DNA of 64,000 nt from Ridgeia piscesae (Eukaryota; Annelida; Polychaeta; Sabellida; Siboglinidae), in the NCBI GenBank assembly GCA_025642075.2, contig JAODUO010000538.1:196001-260000 (forward strand), in the 5' to 3' direction. Each line of letters begins with the position of its first letter. The first letter of the stretch is position 1. The notes under the pieces were generated by a model. The model searched no databases and was not told where the DNA came from. It saw only the letters and a list, made by a program, of their open reading frames with translations. Shown piece by piece: positions 31,909-37,812 of this stretch. Position numbers and translations under genes: made by a program.

Positions 31909-33266
31909 ATTATATATATATATAAGGTTAAATGCCGCGTACGTGAGACCAGTTATGCATATAGCACCGTGTACGGGAGACCGCTGTTTTAAGGAGACCG
32001 GAGCCGGTCTGCTTAAAGTTTTGATGTGTGATTGCATAAATAATGCATTTTATTTAGTGATTATCCTTGTTAGTGGAGATAGTTTAGATATAAAGGAATA
32101 AATTTATGCAATTATTATAAACTTTATTTTATATTTTGATTGGTTTCGAGCACATTTATTGCAGACATTTGTGTATATTTATGTGCATAAGGCGCAGCGT
32201 ATGGGACCCCGGCAGAGAAGTGCTTATAGTTTAAAAGTTTTGCTATAATTATACTGATTGAGGGGTTAGTGTTCCGTGCTCAGTGTACTATATGCTTGTT
32301 TGATATGTATTAATTTTAATAAATATATACACATTAATAAAACAAATATTAGATGGATCTCCTATGCATACGTTGTACATTTGTTAAATGCGGCGCTGTC
32401 AATTTGTGTATCTGCATATATATTTACATTGTTATTGGTATCGTTGTATTGGGTTTTGGATATACCAGGTTGATGTTTTATATATATATATATATATATA
32501 TTACTGCAAATAAGTATAACTAATAACTAACTTCCGATTACACACTGGTCTCCCCGTACGCATATAGGTTTTAAGGAGACCGATTTTTTAATATATATGT
32601 TATTTATTACAATATCATAACAATATTTAGTATGTGGTGTGTATTTGTATTACAGACAATGTTCCAATTAGACATAATTGGAAAATCAGTTACATAAAAT
32701 TATACGGTTGGTCTCCTGTAGGCGGTCGTATGTGCACTGGTCCCCCTATGCAGCATTTAGCCTTTTATATATATATATATACATACATATATATGTATAT
32801 ATATATGTAAATATATATATATATATACATATATACATATATATATTGTTCTGAGCTGGTCACATCATACTTTTTTCAGATCTTTTTACACAATCCTACA
32901 ACCGAAATGTCCACACTGATGCAAAGAAAATAATATATGCAACGTTTTTTTGTTAAATACTAAAACCTTTTGGTTAGCCAAGATAGCCCCACTGAATGTT
33001 GTTTGTTCAAAAAATTCTTGAAATGTGTATAACTCACTCGTTGTACATGTAGTTGTATTATTTATGTTATCAATATTGTGACAAGTAGGGCATACATGTT
33101 TCAGGTGTTCTTTTAGTTGGCTTTTATGTTTCCTTGTCTTCAGGATACGGGAGAAATCATCCACGCCAGTGGTCTCTGTCTTGACCACGACAACTGGCAC
33201 GGCGTTGTAAAGAAGTGCAATGGATCACCAACTCAGAAGTGGACCTTCGAGAAGTACAAATACTAG
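3491..33266 (+). CDS. GALNT: polypeptide N-acetylgalactosaminyltransferase (whole gene)
   Basis: GT27-family enzyme that moves GalNAc from UDP-GalNAc to Ser/Thr and so starts mucin-type O-glycosylation in the Golgi. Joining the eleven coding positions gives 1716 bp, 571 residues plus stop, the usual family length. Predicted order: short cytosolic tail, one membrane span (about 20-38), stem, GT-A catalytic domain with [12 protein letters not shown], the DSH metal-binding motif (228-230), the Gal/GalNAc-T motif with WGGEN (334-338), and a C-terminal ricin-type lectin with three repeats. I chose ATG 3491, which has A at -3 and gives a short tail; in-frame ATGs at 3398 and 3422 would lengthen it. 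The family is certain; the subfamily is not (the lectin and C-terminal half resemble GALNT4/12 or GALNT11-like types). Exon 4 exists in two versions. Confidence 0.95.
3856..4227. other. intron 1, first part
   Basis: AT-rich intron. At about 4150-4205 a short stretch reads [18 protein letters not shown], the signature of the region downstream of the reverse transcriptase in Jockey/CR1-type LINEs. I take it as a tiny LINE relic, with low confidence. Nothing else is recognisable. Confidence 0.35.
4228..4830. mobile_element. palindromic element with GATCTCGGCCC repeats (MITE-like)
   Basis: The word TCGATCTCGGCCCA or close variants occurs at least eight times in about 600 bp, clustered in direct orientation at the left end (4230-4278) and inverted at the right end (4814-4827), with further copies inside in both orientations (for example 4328, 4382, 4520, 4563, 4690). 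Left and right ends form an inverted repeat of about 15 bp. There is no transposase. Non-autonomous DNA transposon is the best reading; target duplications were not resolved. Confidence 0.55.
4831..5492. other. intron 1, no recognised feature
   Basis: AT-rich intron sequence with only short chance open frames (for example 5234-5536). I see no gene, RNA or clear repeat here. Confidence 0.4.
5493..7259. mobile_element. hAT-like non-autonomous element containing a minisatellite
   Basis: The left end CAGACATGGAGTCAAATAC (5493-5511) and the right end, reverse complement CAGACATGTGGTCAAATAC (7241-7259), are a 17/19 terminal inverted repeat of the CAG...CTG form seen in hAT elements. Both ends carry about 120 bp of subterminal AAATACTTTT/AAGTATTTGT words in opposite orientation. 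The interior is mostly a 33-bp minisatellite. No transposase and no clean 8-bp target duplication (flanks tgttgtac and ttagccat) were seen, so the superfamily is tentative. Confidence 0.6.
5866..6876. repeat. 33-bp minisatellite in two blocks
   Basis: Tandem copies of a 33-bp unit containing CACACTTCCTCACACGATCG and TAGTGCTCAGTGT. The first block (about 5866-6345) shows G/C and A/G variants at the GATCG site; the second (about 6506-6876) is more uniform. A degenerate junction (6330-6505) separates them. Because 33 is a multiple of 3, every frame stays open ([22 protein letters not shown]); these are not proteins. Confidence 0.95.
7260..7785. other. intron 1, no recognised feature
   Basis: AT-rich intron with no ORF of interest. 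An inverted pair ACACCTGACAGGTGT lies near 7670-7684. Nothing else is supported. Confidence 0.35.
7786..8566 (+). mobile_element. FLYWCH foldback-like element, copy A
   Basis: The layout is: terminus GGATCCATGACATTTTGG (about 7786), an array of a 14-18 bp word (consensus GGACATTTTGGTAACA, to about 7922), a 280-bp leader, a FLYWCH coding segment (8206-8421), a 40-bp AT-rich link, and then the same word inverted (ACCAAAATGTCC, about 8458-8566). Copy B (11182-12070) has the same parts in the opposite orientation, which defines the unit. Inverted tandem arrays at the ends recall Foldback elements, and FLYWCH fingers are commonly carried by Mutator-like (MULE) transposases. No transposase catalytic domain is present. 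Confidence 0.65.
8206..8421 (+). CDS. FLYWCH-type zinc-finger fragment (element A)
   Basis: ATG 8206 opens 71 codons: [20 protein letters not shown], then a WHCTC...C...HNHC segment. The order (RGKxKLLWNGY, WxC, second Cys about 10 residues on, His-x-His) matches the FLYWCH zinc finger, a DNA- or protein-binding fold widespread in MULE-type transposases. It stops at TAA after PEPMKLEV; a GTAATT directly after GAG could be a splice donor or a deletion junction. Two further copies (11400-11605 and 12062-12167, minus strand) share the leader. It is probably transposon-derived and not a host gene. Confidence 0.6.
   Translation: MELSTKTRGKAKLLWNGYTKHTEKNDIIMWHCTCRASKLCPASAYTDLLPAYPVLKIDHNHCPEPMKLEVI
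8567..8775. mobile_element. FLYWCH-element linker piece plus second word array
   Basis: Directly after the A array, 8563-8640 resembles the region that follows FLYWCH in copy C ([13 protein letters not shown], then [14 protein letters not shown] with frame breaks). It is followed by a second ACCAAAATGTCC array to about 8772. The fragment is a remnant of a longer relative; the word TGTCCTG is shared by the array and the FLYWCH coding sequence exactly at the junction. Confidence 0.5.
8776..9502. other. intron 1, no recognised feature
   Basis: Intron sequence with no exon or repeat I can name. The open frame 8610-8969 is read through from the word array and is not credible as a gene. Confidence 0.35.
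9503..10420. repeat. 31-bp minisatellite
   Basis: About 29 tandem copies of a 31-bp AT-rich unit containing CTAGCTGTGTAACATAAATG followed by TAAACAAATAT. Copies diverge toward the 3' end (AACGTAAATG, TAAACCAATCTC variants), suggesting subfamily expansion within the array. There is no spacer structure and no ORF. Confidence 0.95.
10543..10780. mobile_element. second copy (one end) of the CAGACATG element
   Basis: Begins CAGACATGGGGGCAAATAC at 10543 and continues with the same AAATACAAATACTTTT subterminal words. Its order matches the reverse complement of the right end of the 5493-7259 element as far as a TACATTACTATAATAGG-like stretch. The other end is not found; the piece runs into the FLYWCH element that starts near 10783. 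Truncated copy. Confidence 0.5.
11182..12070 (-). mobile_element. FLYWCH foldback-like element, copy B (nested in C)
   Basis: A complete unit: array 11183-11345 (GGACATTTCGGTAACA-type words), link, FLYWCH segment, 270-bp leader, and inverted array 11880-12060 ending CATGGATCC. It lies exactly between the two halves of the copy C FLYWCH segment, so it is the younger insertion. Leader and finger are close to copy A but inverted. About five bases of the C coding sequence (GACAT) are missing at the junction, and I see no target duplication. Confidence 0.55.
11400..11605 (-). CDS. FLYWCH-type zinc-finger fragment (element B)
   Basis: ATG at 11605 opens [20 protein letters not shown] followed by [20 protein letters not shown] and a closing HNHCPEP, almost the same as element A. 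After PEPMKLEV the frame continues through the AT-rich link into the word array, where it becomes repetitive and meaningless. The finger looks intact; as in A, no transposase follows. Confidence 0.55.
12062..12167 (-). pseudogene. FLYWCH fragment of element C, split by element B
   Basis: ATG 12167 opens [33 protein letters not shown] and is then cut by the GGATCC terminus of element B. The rest of the finger is found 0.9 kb away at 11180-11090. This is the 5' half of a broken coding segment. Confidence 0.5.
12600..13480 (+). mobile_element. decayed LINE reverse-transcriptase relic
   Basis: Scattered frames match the second half of a non-LTR reverse transcriptase: [10 protein letters not shown], then a ruined GVPQGS region, FANGTNIF for the FADD box, [20 protein letters not shown], and finally [20 protein letters not shown]...[10 protein letters not shown] 15-bp GGTCAGATTGATCCCA unit is repeated three times near 13165-13212. 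It has many stops and frameshifts and is non-functional. It lies in intron 1 shortly before exon 2. Confidence 0.65.
13595..13761 (+). CDS. GALNT: GALNT exon 2: start of catalytic domain
   Basis: 167 bp between acceptor cctgtgcag and donor AGAG|gtaagc. It gives [20 protein letters not shown] and [20 protein letters not shown], then [11 protein letters not shown], the UDP-binding start of the GT-A fold shared by all GALNTs. The phase joins exon 1 (GA|A) and exon 3 (G|CT) without a break. Confidence 0.95.
13762..14817. other. intron 2
   Basis: AT-rich intron with nothing recognisable beyond short chance frames near 13823-14100. Confidence 0.6.
14818..14995 (+). CDS. GALNT: GALNT exon 3: catalytic core with DxH
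   Basis: 178 bp, acceptor tctttccag, donor CAGTG|gtaagg. It encodes [10 protein letters not shown]...[20 protein letters not shown] and [16 protein letters not shown](W). DSH is the metal-binding DxH motif and GLIRARxxGA is a hallmark of the family. It is clearly more GC-rich than the flanking introns. Confidence 0.96.
15671..15722. repeat. near-perfect 24-bp inverted repeat (hairpin)
   Basis: Arms 15671-15694 and 15699-15722 are exact reverse complements (CTGGTCATCAAAACATGGAA plus ACCT on the left) around a 4-base loop, CCAT. In the transcript this would fold into a strong stem about 0.6 kb before exon 4a. Confidence 0.9.
15864..16053. mobile_element. small inverted-repeat element (MITE-like)
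   Basis: The left end AGGGCTCGAGCAAAGTAGACC with GTTTGTTTAGACTA is matched inversely by TAGTCTAAACAAAGCATGTT with CACTTTGCCC at 15981-16010, arms of about 32 bp with mismatches. The right end is extended by three copies of a 19-bp GTATGTTCACTTTGCCC unit. There is no ORF. The family is unknown. Confidence 0.45.
16314..16517 (+). CDS. GALNT: GALNT exon 4a (alternative version)
   Basis: 204 bp, acceptor gactgtag, donor ATTAG|gtagaa. It completes the Trp codon of exon 3 and gives [18 protein letters not shown], then [32 protein letters not shown] and a variable tail ending TDPI(R). It covers the catalytic segment between DxH and the MAGGLF/WGGEN region, near the acceptor-binding groove. FWW replaces the more usual F-x-W spacing residue, and the RGGPGSS loop is glycine-rich. 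Same length and phase as exon 4b, with 41 of 67 residues identical. Confidence 0.93.
16518..17749. other. intron after exon 4a, first part
   Basis: AT-rich. At 16700-16760 the sequence ACTTATATTGCGCCTGATC with CTCTCTGGCACTTTACAAAC resembles the conserved 3' module (TATAGCGC...CTTTACA) of many marine-invertebrate SINEs and LINEs; low confidence. Otherwise unrecognised. Confidence 0.35.
17750..20060 (-). mobile_element. decayed CR1/Rex-like LINE, reverse transcriptase
   Basis: On the minus strand from about 20060 down, broken frames follow a non-LTR reverse transcriptase: an [16 protein letters not shown] linker, [63 protein letters not shown] (the YADD catalytic box), [23 protein letters not shown] and a C-terminal [14 protein letters not shown] near 17950. 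It has many frameshifts. A hAT-like MITE is inserted at 18721-18989, just before YADD. Non-functional. Confidence 0.85.
18721..18989. mobile_element. hAT-like MITE nested in the LINE
   Basis: 269 bp flanked by an exact 8-bp direct repeat TGACCCAG (18713-18720 and 18990-18997). The ends CATAGCTTTATGTA and TACATAAAGCCCTG pair inversely at 12 of 14 positions. CAxxG...CCTG ends and an 8-bp target duplication are hallmarks of hAT. Near the left end ACCCGTCC and GGACGGGT form an 8-bp stem. Removing it would rejoin the interrupted LINE frame. A relative lies at 53580-53816. Confidence 0.75.
20061..21340. other. intron after exon 4a, middle part
   Basis: AT-rich sequence. The first few hundred bases may be more of the decayed LINE 5' region. 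No other feature is recognised. Confidence 0.3.
21341..21687 (-). mobile_element. 5'-truncated LINE, 3' end (copy 2)
   Basis: The minus frame 21412-21687 encodes the C-terminal end [20 protein letters not shown]...[18 protein letters not shown] with a stop. This is followed by a 70-bp 3' UTR with CACGCCAGTGCGCATGGTGG and an AGATACAGATACA-type tail (21341-21355). The same 3' end occurs at 37500-37812 (+) and 45225-45523 (-), so the three are one family truncated at different 5' points. Confidence 0.85.
21686..21751. repeat. 33-bp direct duplication
   Basis: Two identical, adjacent 33-bp units beginning ACATTTTTATAGCGCTACGA (21686-21718 and 21719-21751) sit exactly at the 5' truncation point of the LINE copy. 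It may be a by-product of the insertion. Confidence 0.85.
21752..22991. other. intron before exon 4b
   Basis: No exon or known repeat recognised. The short frame 21823-22029 is unsupported. A pyrimidine-containing tract and cacag lead into exon 4b. Confidence 0.4.
22992..23195 (+). CDS. GALNT: GALNT exon 4b (alternative version)
   Basis: 204 bp, acceptor ttccatcacag, donor ATTAG|gtatgc, the same phases as exon 4a. It gives [18 protein letters not shown] (identical to 4a), then [20 protein letters not shown] and [20 protein letters not shown], ending TDPI(R). The first 18 residues match exon 4a although 12 of those 18 codons differ, so the duplication is old and both copies have been kept under protein-level selection. 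The loop here is lysine-rich where 4a has RGGPGSS. Using either exon keeps the reading frame; using both would also keep it but add 68 residues. Confidence 0.94.
23196..25630. other. intron 4
   Basis: AT-rich. About 24935-25075 holds four degenerate tandem copies of a roughly 33-bp unit (TGGTGTATTTTATGTAGTGCC). A CA/TG-balanced stretch near 24780-24810 reads GGGTACTGTAGTGCATTGCA. The open frame continuing from exon 4b to 23508 is intron read-through. Confidence 0.5.
25631..25748 (+). CDS. GALNT: GALNT exon 5: Gal/GalNAc-T motif
   Basis: 118 bp, acceptor atttctccag, donor CGG|gtaagt. It encodes [20 protein letters not shown] and [32 protein letters not shown] is the Gal/GalNAc-T motif that contributes to catalysis and nucleotide binding. 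It joins exon 4a or 4b through AG|A. Confidence 0.96.
25749..26017. other. intron 5
   Basis: 269-bp AT-rich intron, no feature seen. Confidence 0.7.
26018..26105 (+). CDS. GALNT: GALNT exon 6
   Basis: 88 bp, acceptor gtgtttcag, donor CCCAG|gtggg. It encodes [20 protein letters not shown] and RSSHPYTFP(G). WMCGG and CSRVGHIFR are strongly conserved in the family, and the His of GHIFR lies in the active site. Phase 1 at the end joins exon 7 as G|GC. Confidence 0.96.
26106..28015. other. intron 6
   Basis: 1.9-kb AT-rich intron. Short frames (26676-26978, 27224-27487, and the stretch 27775-28015 in frame with exon 7) have no family resemblance and are treated as chance. No named repeat recognised. 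Confidence 0.5.
28016..28113 (+). CDS. GALNT: GALNT exon 7
   Basis: 98 bp, acceptor gtttgtag, donor TTG|gtgagt. It encodes (G)[20 protein letters not shown] and [12 protein letters not shown]. [11 protein letters not shown] is typical of the end of the catalytic domain, and [11 protein letters not shown] resembles the GALNT4/12 type. Confidence 0.93.
28114..28813. other. intron 7
   Basis: 700-bp intron. 28540-28665 is a CT-rich tract (CTCCCTCC words). Repeated GTGACCTTTGATGT-like words occur at 28310-28520. No gene. Confidence 0.6.
28814..28948 (+). CDS. GALNT: GALNT exon 8: end of catalytic domain and linker
   Basis: 135 bp (45 codons), acceptor ttacttcag, donor ATG|gtgcgt. It encodes [40 protein letters not shown] and KANGM. 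C-K-x-F-x-WYL-x-N-V/I-YP is the conserved catalytic-domain boundary, and the last part is the linker to the lectin. Confidence 0.96.
28949..29810. other. intron 8 with simple repeats
   Basis: Holds a (TG)n/(GTGC)n stretch at 29217-29263 and a large CTG-rich block (29382-29782) that ends 28 bp before exon 9. The poly-Leu, poly-Ala and poly-Ser frames here are repeat artefacts. Confidence 0.8.
29382..29782. repeat. CTG/CAG trinucleotide arrays
   Basis: Three long near-pure CTG runs on the sense strand, 29382-29453 (one CTA), 29467-29519 and 29692-29782 (one break near 29706), are separated by scrambled GCTAGCTAGC and TGCGTGCTG sequence. The last pure run is about 25 units. The block would be transcribed as CUG repeats in the GALNT pre-mRNA. 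Confidence 0.95.
29811..29915 (+). CDS. GALNT: GALNT exon 9: lectin alpha repeat
   Basis: 105 bp (35 codons), acceptor tgttcccag, donor CAG|gtaaga. It encodes [20 protein letters not shown] and [18 protein letters not shown] and the cysteine before the Q-x-W position mark a ricin-type beta-trefoil repeat. Its Q-x-W site is QIF across the junction with exon 10. Confidence 0.93.
29916..31639. other. intron 9
   Basis: AT-rich 1.7-kb intron. It contains a minus-strand SINE (31060-31332) listed separately. The rest has only chance frames. Confidence 0.6.
31060..31332 (-). mobile_element. tRNA-derived SINE
   Basis: Read on the minus strand from 31330: GGAGTTGTGGTCGCGCAGTT with GAGCGCC (A-box-like), then GGTGGTTCAACCCC (B box) about 40 bp later, followed by a non-tRNA body with TCTTTCGGAAGAGACACTAA and a GGGGGGTAAATG stretch. 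A related body fragment lies at 49783-49880. The spacing fits a pol III promoter of tRNA origin; the cloverleaf is not intact, so it is a SINE and not a tRNA gene. Confidence 0.7.
31640..31774 (+). CDS. GALNT: GALNT exon 10: lectin beta repeat
   Basis: 135 bp, acceptor ctgtttgcag, donor AAG|gtaaga. It encodes [20 protein letters not shown] and [20 protein letters not shown] then WTHNK. The repeat keeps QLW and the CHGMxGNQ signature, but the usual C-L-D sugar-binding triplet reads C-C-D. Confidence 0.94.
31775..33143. other. intron 10
   Basis: Contains TA runs (31864-31924, 32477-32503, 32766-32850) and a terminal-inverted-repeat element (31925-32766). No exon seen. Confidence 0.7.
31925..32766. 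mobile_element. 840-bp terminal-inverted-repeat element
   Basis: The left end AGGTTAAATGCCGCGTACG with GAGACCAGTTATGCATATA, and the right end read inversely, AGGCTAAATGCTGCATAGGG with GGACCAGTGCACATACGACC, align over about 60 bp, both reaching a GGAGACC word. Further GGTCTCC/GGAGACC copies lie inside (31976, 31995, 32549, 32574, 32712). It sits inside a TA microsatellite, so TA target choice is possible. There is no ORF; non-autonomous. Confidence 0.6.
33144..33266 (+). CDS. GALNT: GALNT exon 11: lectin gamma repeat and stop
   Basis: 123 bp including TAG (33264-33266), acceptor ttgtcttcag. It encodes [20 protein letters not shown] and [20 protein letters not shown]. Both CLD and QKW are intact, so this repeat looks able to bind GalNAc. 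The FEKYKY end resembles the FEKY-type C-terminus of some vertebrate GALNTs. Confidence 0.95.
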   Translation, partial: DTGEIIHASGLCLDHDNWHGVVKKCNGSPTQKWTFEKYKY

Positions 33267-33735
33267 AGAACATGTACATAATGTTGTCAAAACATACATT
33301 CCAAGATCTAGATAAAGCTCTCTGTGACACAACATGTGATGCAACTACTGGTAGTGTTTGGGTCAATACTAATGCATCCATTTAATGACGTTGTCTCCGT
33401 AGATGTAGTAGGCAGTTCGAACAAACAAAGAAACTAGATAATTTTTATAAACTACATATTTTCGTCTGATCATGAACAATTGTATTTGTAGATATTGACG
33501 TTAAACTGTATTATAACGGTGCGTAGATTGCGTGGGGCTTGTTGAGACTTTGCAACCTCAATGGGTAATCTGTATAACTGGATGGAACAAGTTATATATC
33601 TACATATTATTTTAGTGCTGACAGTGTGAATGCGTTCACATTGTTTTATTGTTAACAATGTTAGTGTTGTAAAATATAAATAGGGTGATTTACACACCTA
33701 GAATAAATATTGTTATACTGCAAATGTTAATTCAA
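33267..33735 (+). other. GALNT: GALNT 3' UTR (minimal)
   Basis: AT-rich sequence from the stop to just past the first good poly(A) signal. A longer UTR reaching the AATAAA at 35306 cannot be excluded. Confidence 0.5.
33712..33717 (+). promoter_or_regulatory. poly(A) signal AATAAA
   Basis: First canonical AATAAA downstream of the GALNT stop codon (446 bp away), followed by a T-rich stretch. A second lies at 35306-35311. Confidence 0.5.
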
Positions 33736-36075
33736 TTATGTCGCTGTACACTTGTTTATCCAGAGCGTGAAGCTTGCTGGAAGTGATGTTGAAATTATTG
33801 TTAAGATTTGAGCAATAGGTTTGGCAAAAAGAATGTGATGGAAAAGCATCAGGATGCTTAGTGTAGACGAAGCTGGACTGTTTGTTCTATGTGGGATGAC
33901 CAGGTGGTGGCTGTCTATACCTGCGTGTCACAGTCAGGTCTATGGAACGCTTTGTGGCAGTAGTGAATATGTCATTCTAGTGACATTTCTATGCTGATGT
34001 TGTTAGAATACATTCACACGCACGCGTGCATGCGCGCGCGCACACTCACACACACACACACGATGTACCACGGTTACATGCACGCACACCACACACACAT
34101 GGTGACATTTAAAGGTATGTGTGATTGAGTGGTAGTGTGGCTTTGTCTATGGGTATAAGGATGCATACCTAGAATAATATTTAACCCGTGAGAATGTTTG
34201 TGATTGTAATCGTTGCCATGTGATGTGCAATGTTTGTTACATATGAAGTATGAATACTTTCCCAACGTGAACACTGTTATATGTTGAAAACATAATTAAA
34301 GATAACTCCATCGTTACTGTAATAACACCAAAGATCAGTTTCATTTAGCATACACATATGCCATATGATATTCGCCGTTTATTATTTTAACCATGAATGA
34401 CTGCTTTAATTAACACATGTTGGTTGGCATACTCCATATTGGATGCAAAAACATGAGGTTGGTTTCGTTGAGGGATGTTGTTTATCTTTGCAATGGAGTA
34501 GCAGCGTCAGTATGCTCCTTTATTATCGGAAGTGTCCTCAGAACATGGGCTACTAGTCCATGTCTCCTGCAATCTGTGATTTAGCCATTGAAGTAATCTC
34601 ATTATTAAGTTGTTTTGCAGCACATTAGTTTACATACATGTTGGTTGTTATATTCAAATACTTTATCTTCAATATCTGTAAGTTGAATTAATGTAATTAT
34701 TAACGTGTTCCGCAGCATATTATTAAATATACATGTTGGTTATTATATTCAAAGAATTACGCTTCAGTATCAGTAAGTTGTCGATTTGTTTATCTCTGCT
34801 GTCGTCTTCGTTCGACTATTTGCTCCGTGTTTGGAATGTGTGCTCAGAGCCTCATCCGCCATGATGCCATGTCCATTGTGTCCACCTACGCTACTTATAC
34901 CACCTTATCATGTGTTCTCATCACATCCATCCTTTGCTGTCCAAAATACATTCACCTCGCTCTGCCAGTCTCCCTGCCTTGTAAATTGTAACATTGTCAA
35001 TCGTGCATTCAAGCTTGCCAAATCACCATGTTATTATTTCTCTTGCCGATTTTCTTGGATAAACAGAAAAGTAGTTTGTTGCTTTGCTCGATGCTTTGTT
35101 TTTTTGTTTTAATGAACGGGACTGGATCATGTATTGTCAGTTTATACTTGTATTTTGTTGTTACACTGAGTAGTGAAGATGATAATTGACTATGCAACCC
35201 GCGGTACAGGTTAAGTTAATCATTTAGTATACATTTTGAAGGACATTTTGATATGCTCACCGGTGCAATCATGGTTTGTTTTGATTATACGTGTTAAACA
35301 TGTTCAATAAAAAATGGTTGTTGGTATTGACAAAGGTCCACCAAAGTGAAACAGTAGTGACATTTATGTATATATTTCAGAGATATTTATGTGAGAAAAT
35401 GTGTGATTCAAATAAACGCCATATGTCTTGCAACTTCAACAGTGTTTGTTTCCTGAATATGTTGCCGCTCAAAAGAATCTAAATTGTTGTCATGTTTTCT
35501 TGAAACGGAAACAATGATTTGTTTCCCCGATCTTTTCCCCATTCTTGTACAGTACCCTTGTATGAAATCAGAAAGTCATAAACATTGCAACCAGTGGCAT
35601 AGCCAGTATTTTGCATTGGAGGGGGGGGGCCATCCGACAACCAAGCAAACTCTGTATGTATATATATATATATTATATATATATATATAATTATATACAC
35701 ATACATACACACATAATATATACATAAAATATAATTTAAACCCAACTCGCTTGAAATGAATACCGACATGACAACCAAGTTCACTGACCAATGTAGCTGG
35801 CAGTTCAGCAAAACCATTCACATGAGGCGTCAAAGTTGAAAGTTAGAAAGTAAGAGAGAAACGACACATTATTAAAGAGACGAACCCAAAGCTCCCATAT
35901 AACATTAGCCTATAGCCGGCCACCACATTCGTCACGCTACTCTCACAAACATACTGACAAAGGTCATGACAAATACTATTATAATCTGTCTCTAGTAAGG
36001 ATAACATTCTCGGTGTCGAACATAACAGCTGTATTAAACATGGCAGGCTGGCAGACGTCTACCCGGCAAGTAGCT
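33736..36075. other. intergenic or long 3' UTR
   Basis: No gene recognised. It has a CA/CG-alternating run at 34015-34060, duplicated phrases near 34635-34690 and 34715-34775 (TACATGTTGGTTGTTATATTC), AATAAA at 35306, an AGTGGCATAGCCAG...GGGGGGGGGCCATCCGACAAC stretch at 35592-35640 like a common invertebrate repeat, and a TA run at 35657-35698. Confidence 0.4.
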
Positions 36076-37812
36076 CAGTGCACAAACACCTTCGTTCTGC
36101 TAGACTGTCCTATATAAATCAATTCCTAACAACTGCAATAACAGATAAACCGAAAGCATTCTGGAGTTTCATTTCCAAACTTAGACAAGATAACCAGGGT
36201 ATTGGGGACCTCAACATTGCGGGAAACATAATTAGCGATGACAAACAAAAAGCAGAAGCCTTAGGCAATCAGTTCAAAAGTGTCTTCACACATGAAGGAA
36301 ATTCCAAGCTGCCAAATCTGAATGACAGACCACATGGAAAAAATACCCAAATTAACAATTTCACTTAAAGGAGTACATGACCAACTATCAAAAATTAACA
36401 CCTCCACCTAACACCAATAATACATGATATCTTCCAATCATCAGTTGACTCTGGTCAAGTCCCCAAAGCCTGGAACGAAGCAAACATAACAGCAATTTTC
36501 AAGAAAGGAAACAGGGCAGAAACTTCAAACTAAAGACCCAAATCACATCCTAACTGACCACCAACATGGTTTTCGTGCAAAAAGATCAACAGAAACTCAA
36601 TTAATTCAAACTGTCCATGACATAAGCAAATATCTAGATAAAAAGAAATCTGTAGACATGGCCATTCTAGACTTCACTAAAGCATTCGACAAAGTTCCAC
36701 ATAAAAGACTAATCCACAAACTAAAATACTATGGCATCACAGGCCCAATATCGTCATGGATAGAAAGCTTCCTTGCAGAAAGAACTCAACAGGTTGTAAT
36801 AAATGGATCAGCATCCAAACCAATTAAAGTCATCTCAGGGGTACCACAGGGAACCGTACTGGGGCCCCTATTTTTCTTACTTTACATAAATGACCTACCC
36901 AACAATCTCACTTCAAACGTTCGCCTTTTTGCAGATGACTGCCTACTATATCAACCAATTAAATCAGACAATGACATTTCTCTCCTCCAAAATGATATAA
37001 TCAAACTTGAGGAATGGCAAAACAACTGGCTTATGAAATTAAATCCCACCAAATGCTTCACAATGACATTAGCCTCAAGAAAAACCGACACCAAATATTT
37101 ACACCTTCTGTGGCCAACAACTTAAATCTGTTCAATCACATTGTTATCTTGGTGTACAAATATCAAATACATTAAATTGGACAGCACAATGCAACTCAGT
37201 CGCTAGGAAAGCACAACAGACTCTAGGCGTCATTAGGAGAAATCTAAATAAATGCCCAACCCACGTTAAGTCAATAGCCTACACAACCCTTGTCCGACCA
37301 ATACTTGAATATGCGTCAGCATCATGGGATCCACACTGCCTAAAACATATTAAAACCTTAGAAAGAATCCAAAGACAAGCTGCCAGATTTTGTACACATA
37401 ACTATTCTAGAGAACCAGGAACCCAACTTCTTAAAGACCTCCAGTGGGACACCCTCCAAACATGAAGAACAATTTAAAGACTTAGCATAATATACAAAAT
37501 GGAACATCACCTTATAGATATCCCGCTAGATCACTATATCCAACACAACACTAGATCCTCACGTAAACATGACAGTCAGTTCTTGCAAATTAGATACTCT
37601 GCAAACATATTTGGAAACAGCTTCTTCCCAACAACAATTAAAGAATGGAATTCTCTCCCCCCAAACACTGTCTCAAGTAAATCACTAAACTCATTTCAAA
37701 ATAGTTTAATCCAACATTTTAACAATTAAGTCAGACGACCCACCATGCGCACTGGCGTGATGTGTCCCTAGGACATTTTGCCAGTTACAGATACAGATAT
37801 AGATACAGTTCC
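36076..37812 (+). mobile_element. LINE (CR1/Jockey-like), copy 1, inactive
   Basis: The longest copy. Frames read KPKAFWSFISKLRQDNQGIG, EANITAIFKKGN, then a deletion with stops where the YRP region should be, QHGFRAKRSTETQLIQTVHD, MAILDFTKAFDKVPHKRLIH, ISGVPQGTVLGPLFFLLYIN and RLFADDCLLY (FADD active site), then TTLVRPILEYASASWDPHCL and a C-terminus like copies 2 and 3. It ends in an ACAGATACAGATATAGATAC tail at about 37785-37808. Stops after 36366, 36532, 37123 and 37463 make it non-functional. Confidence 0.9.
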
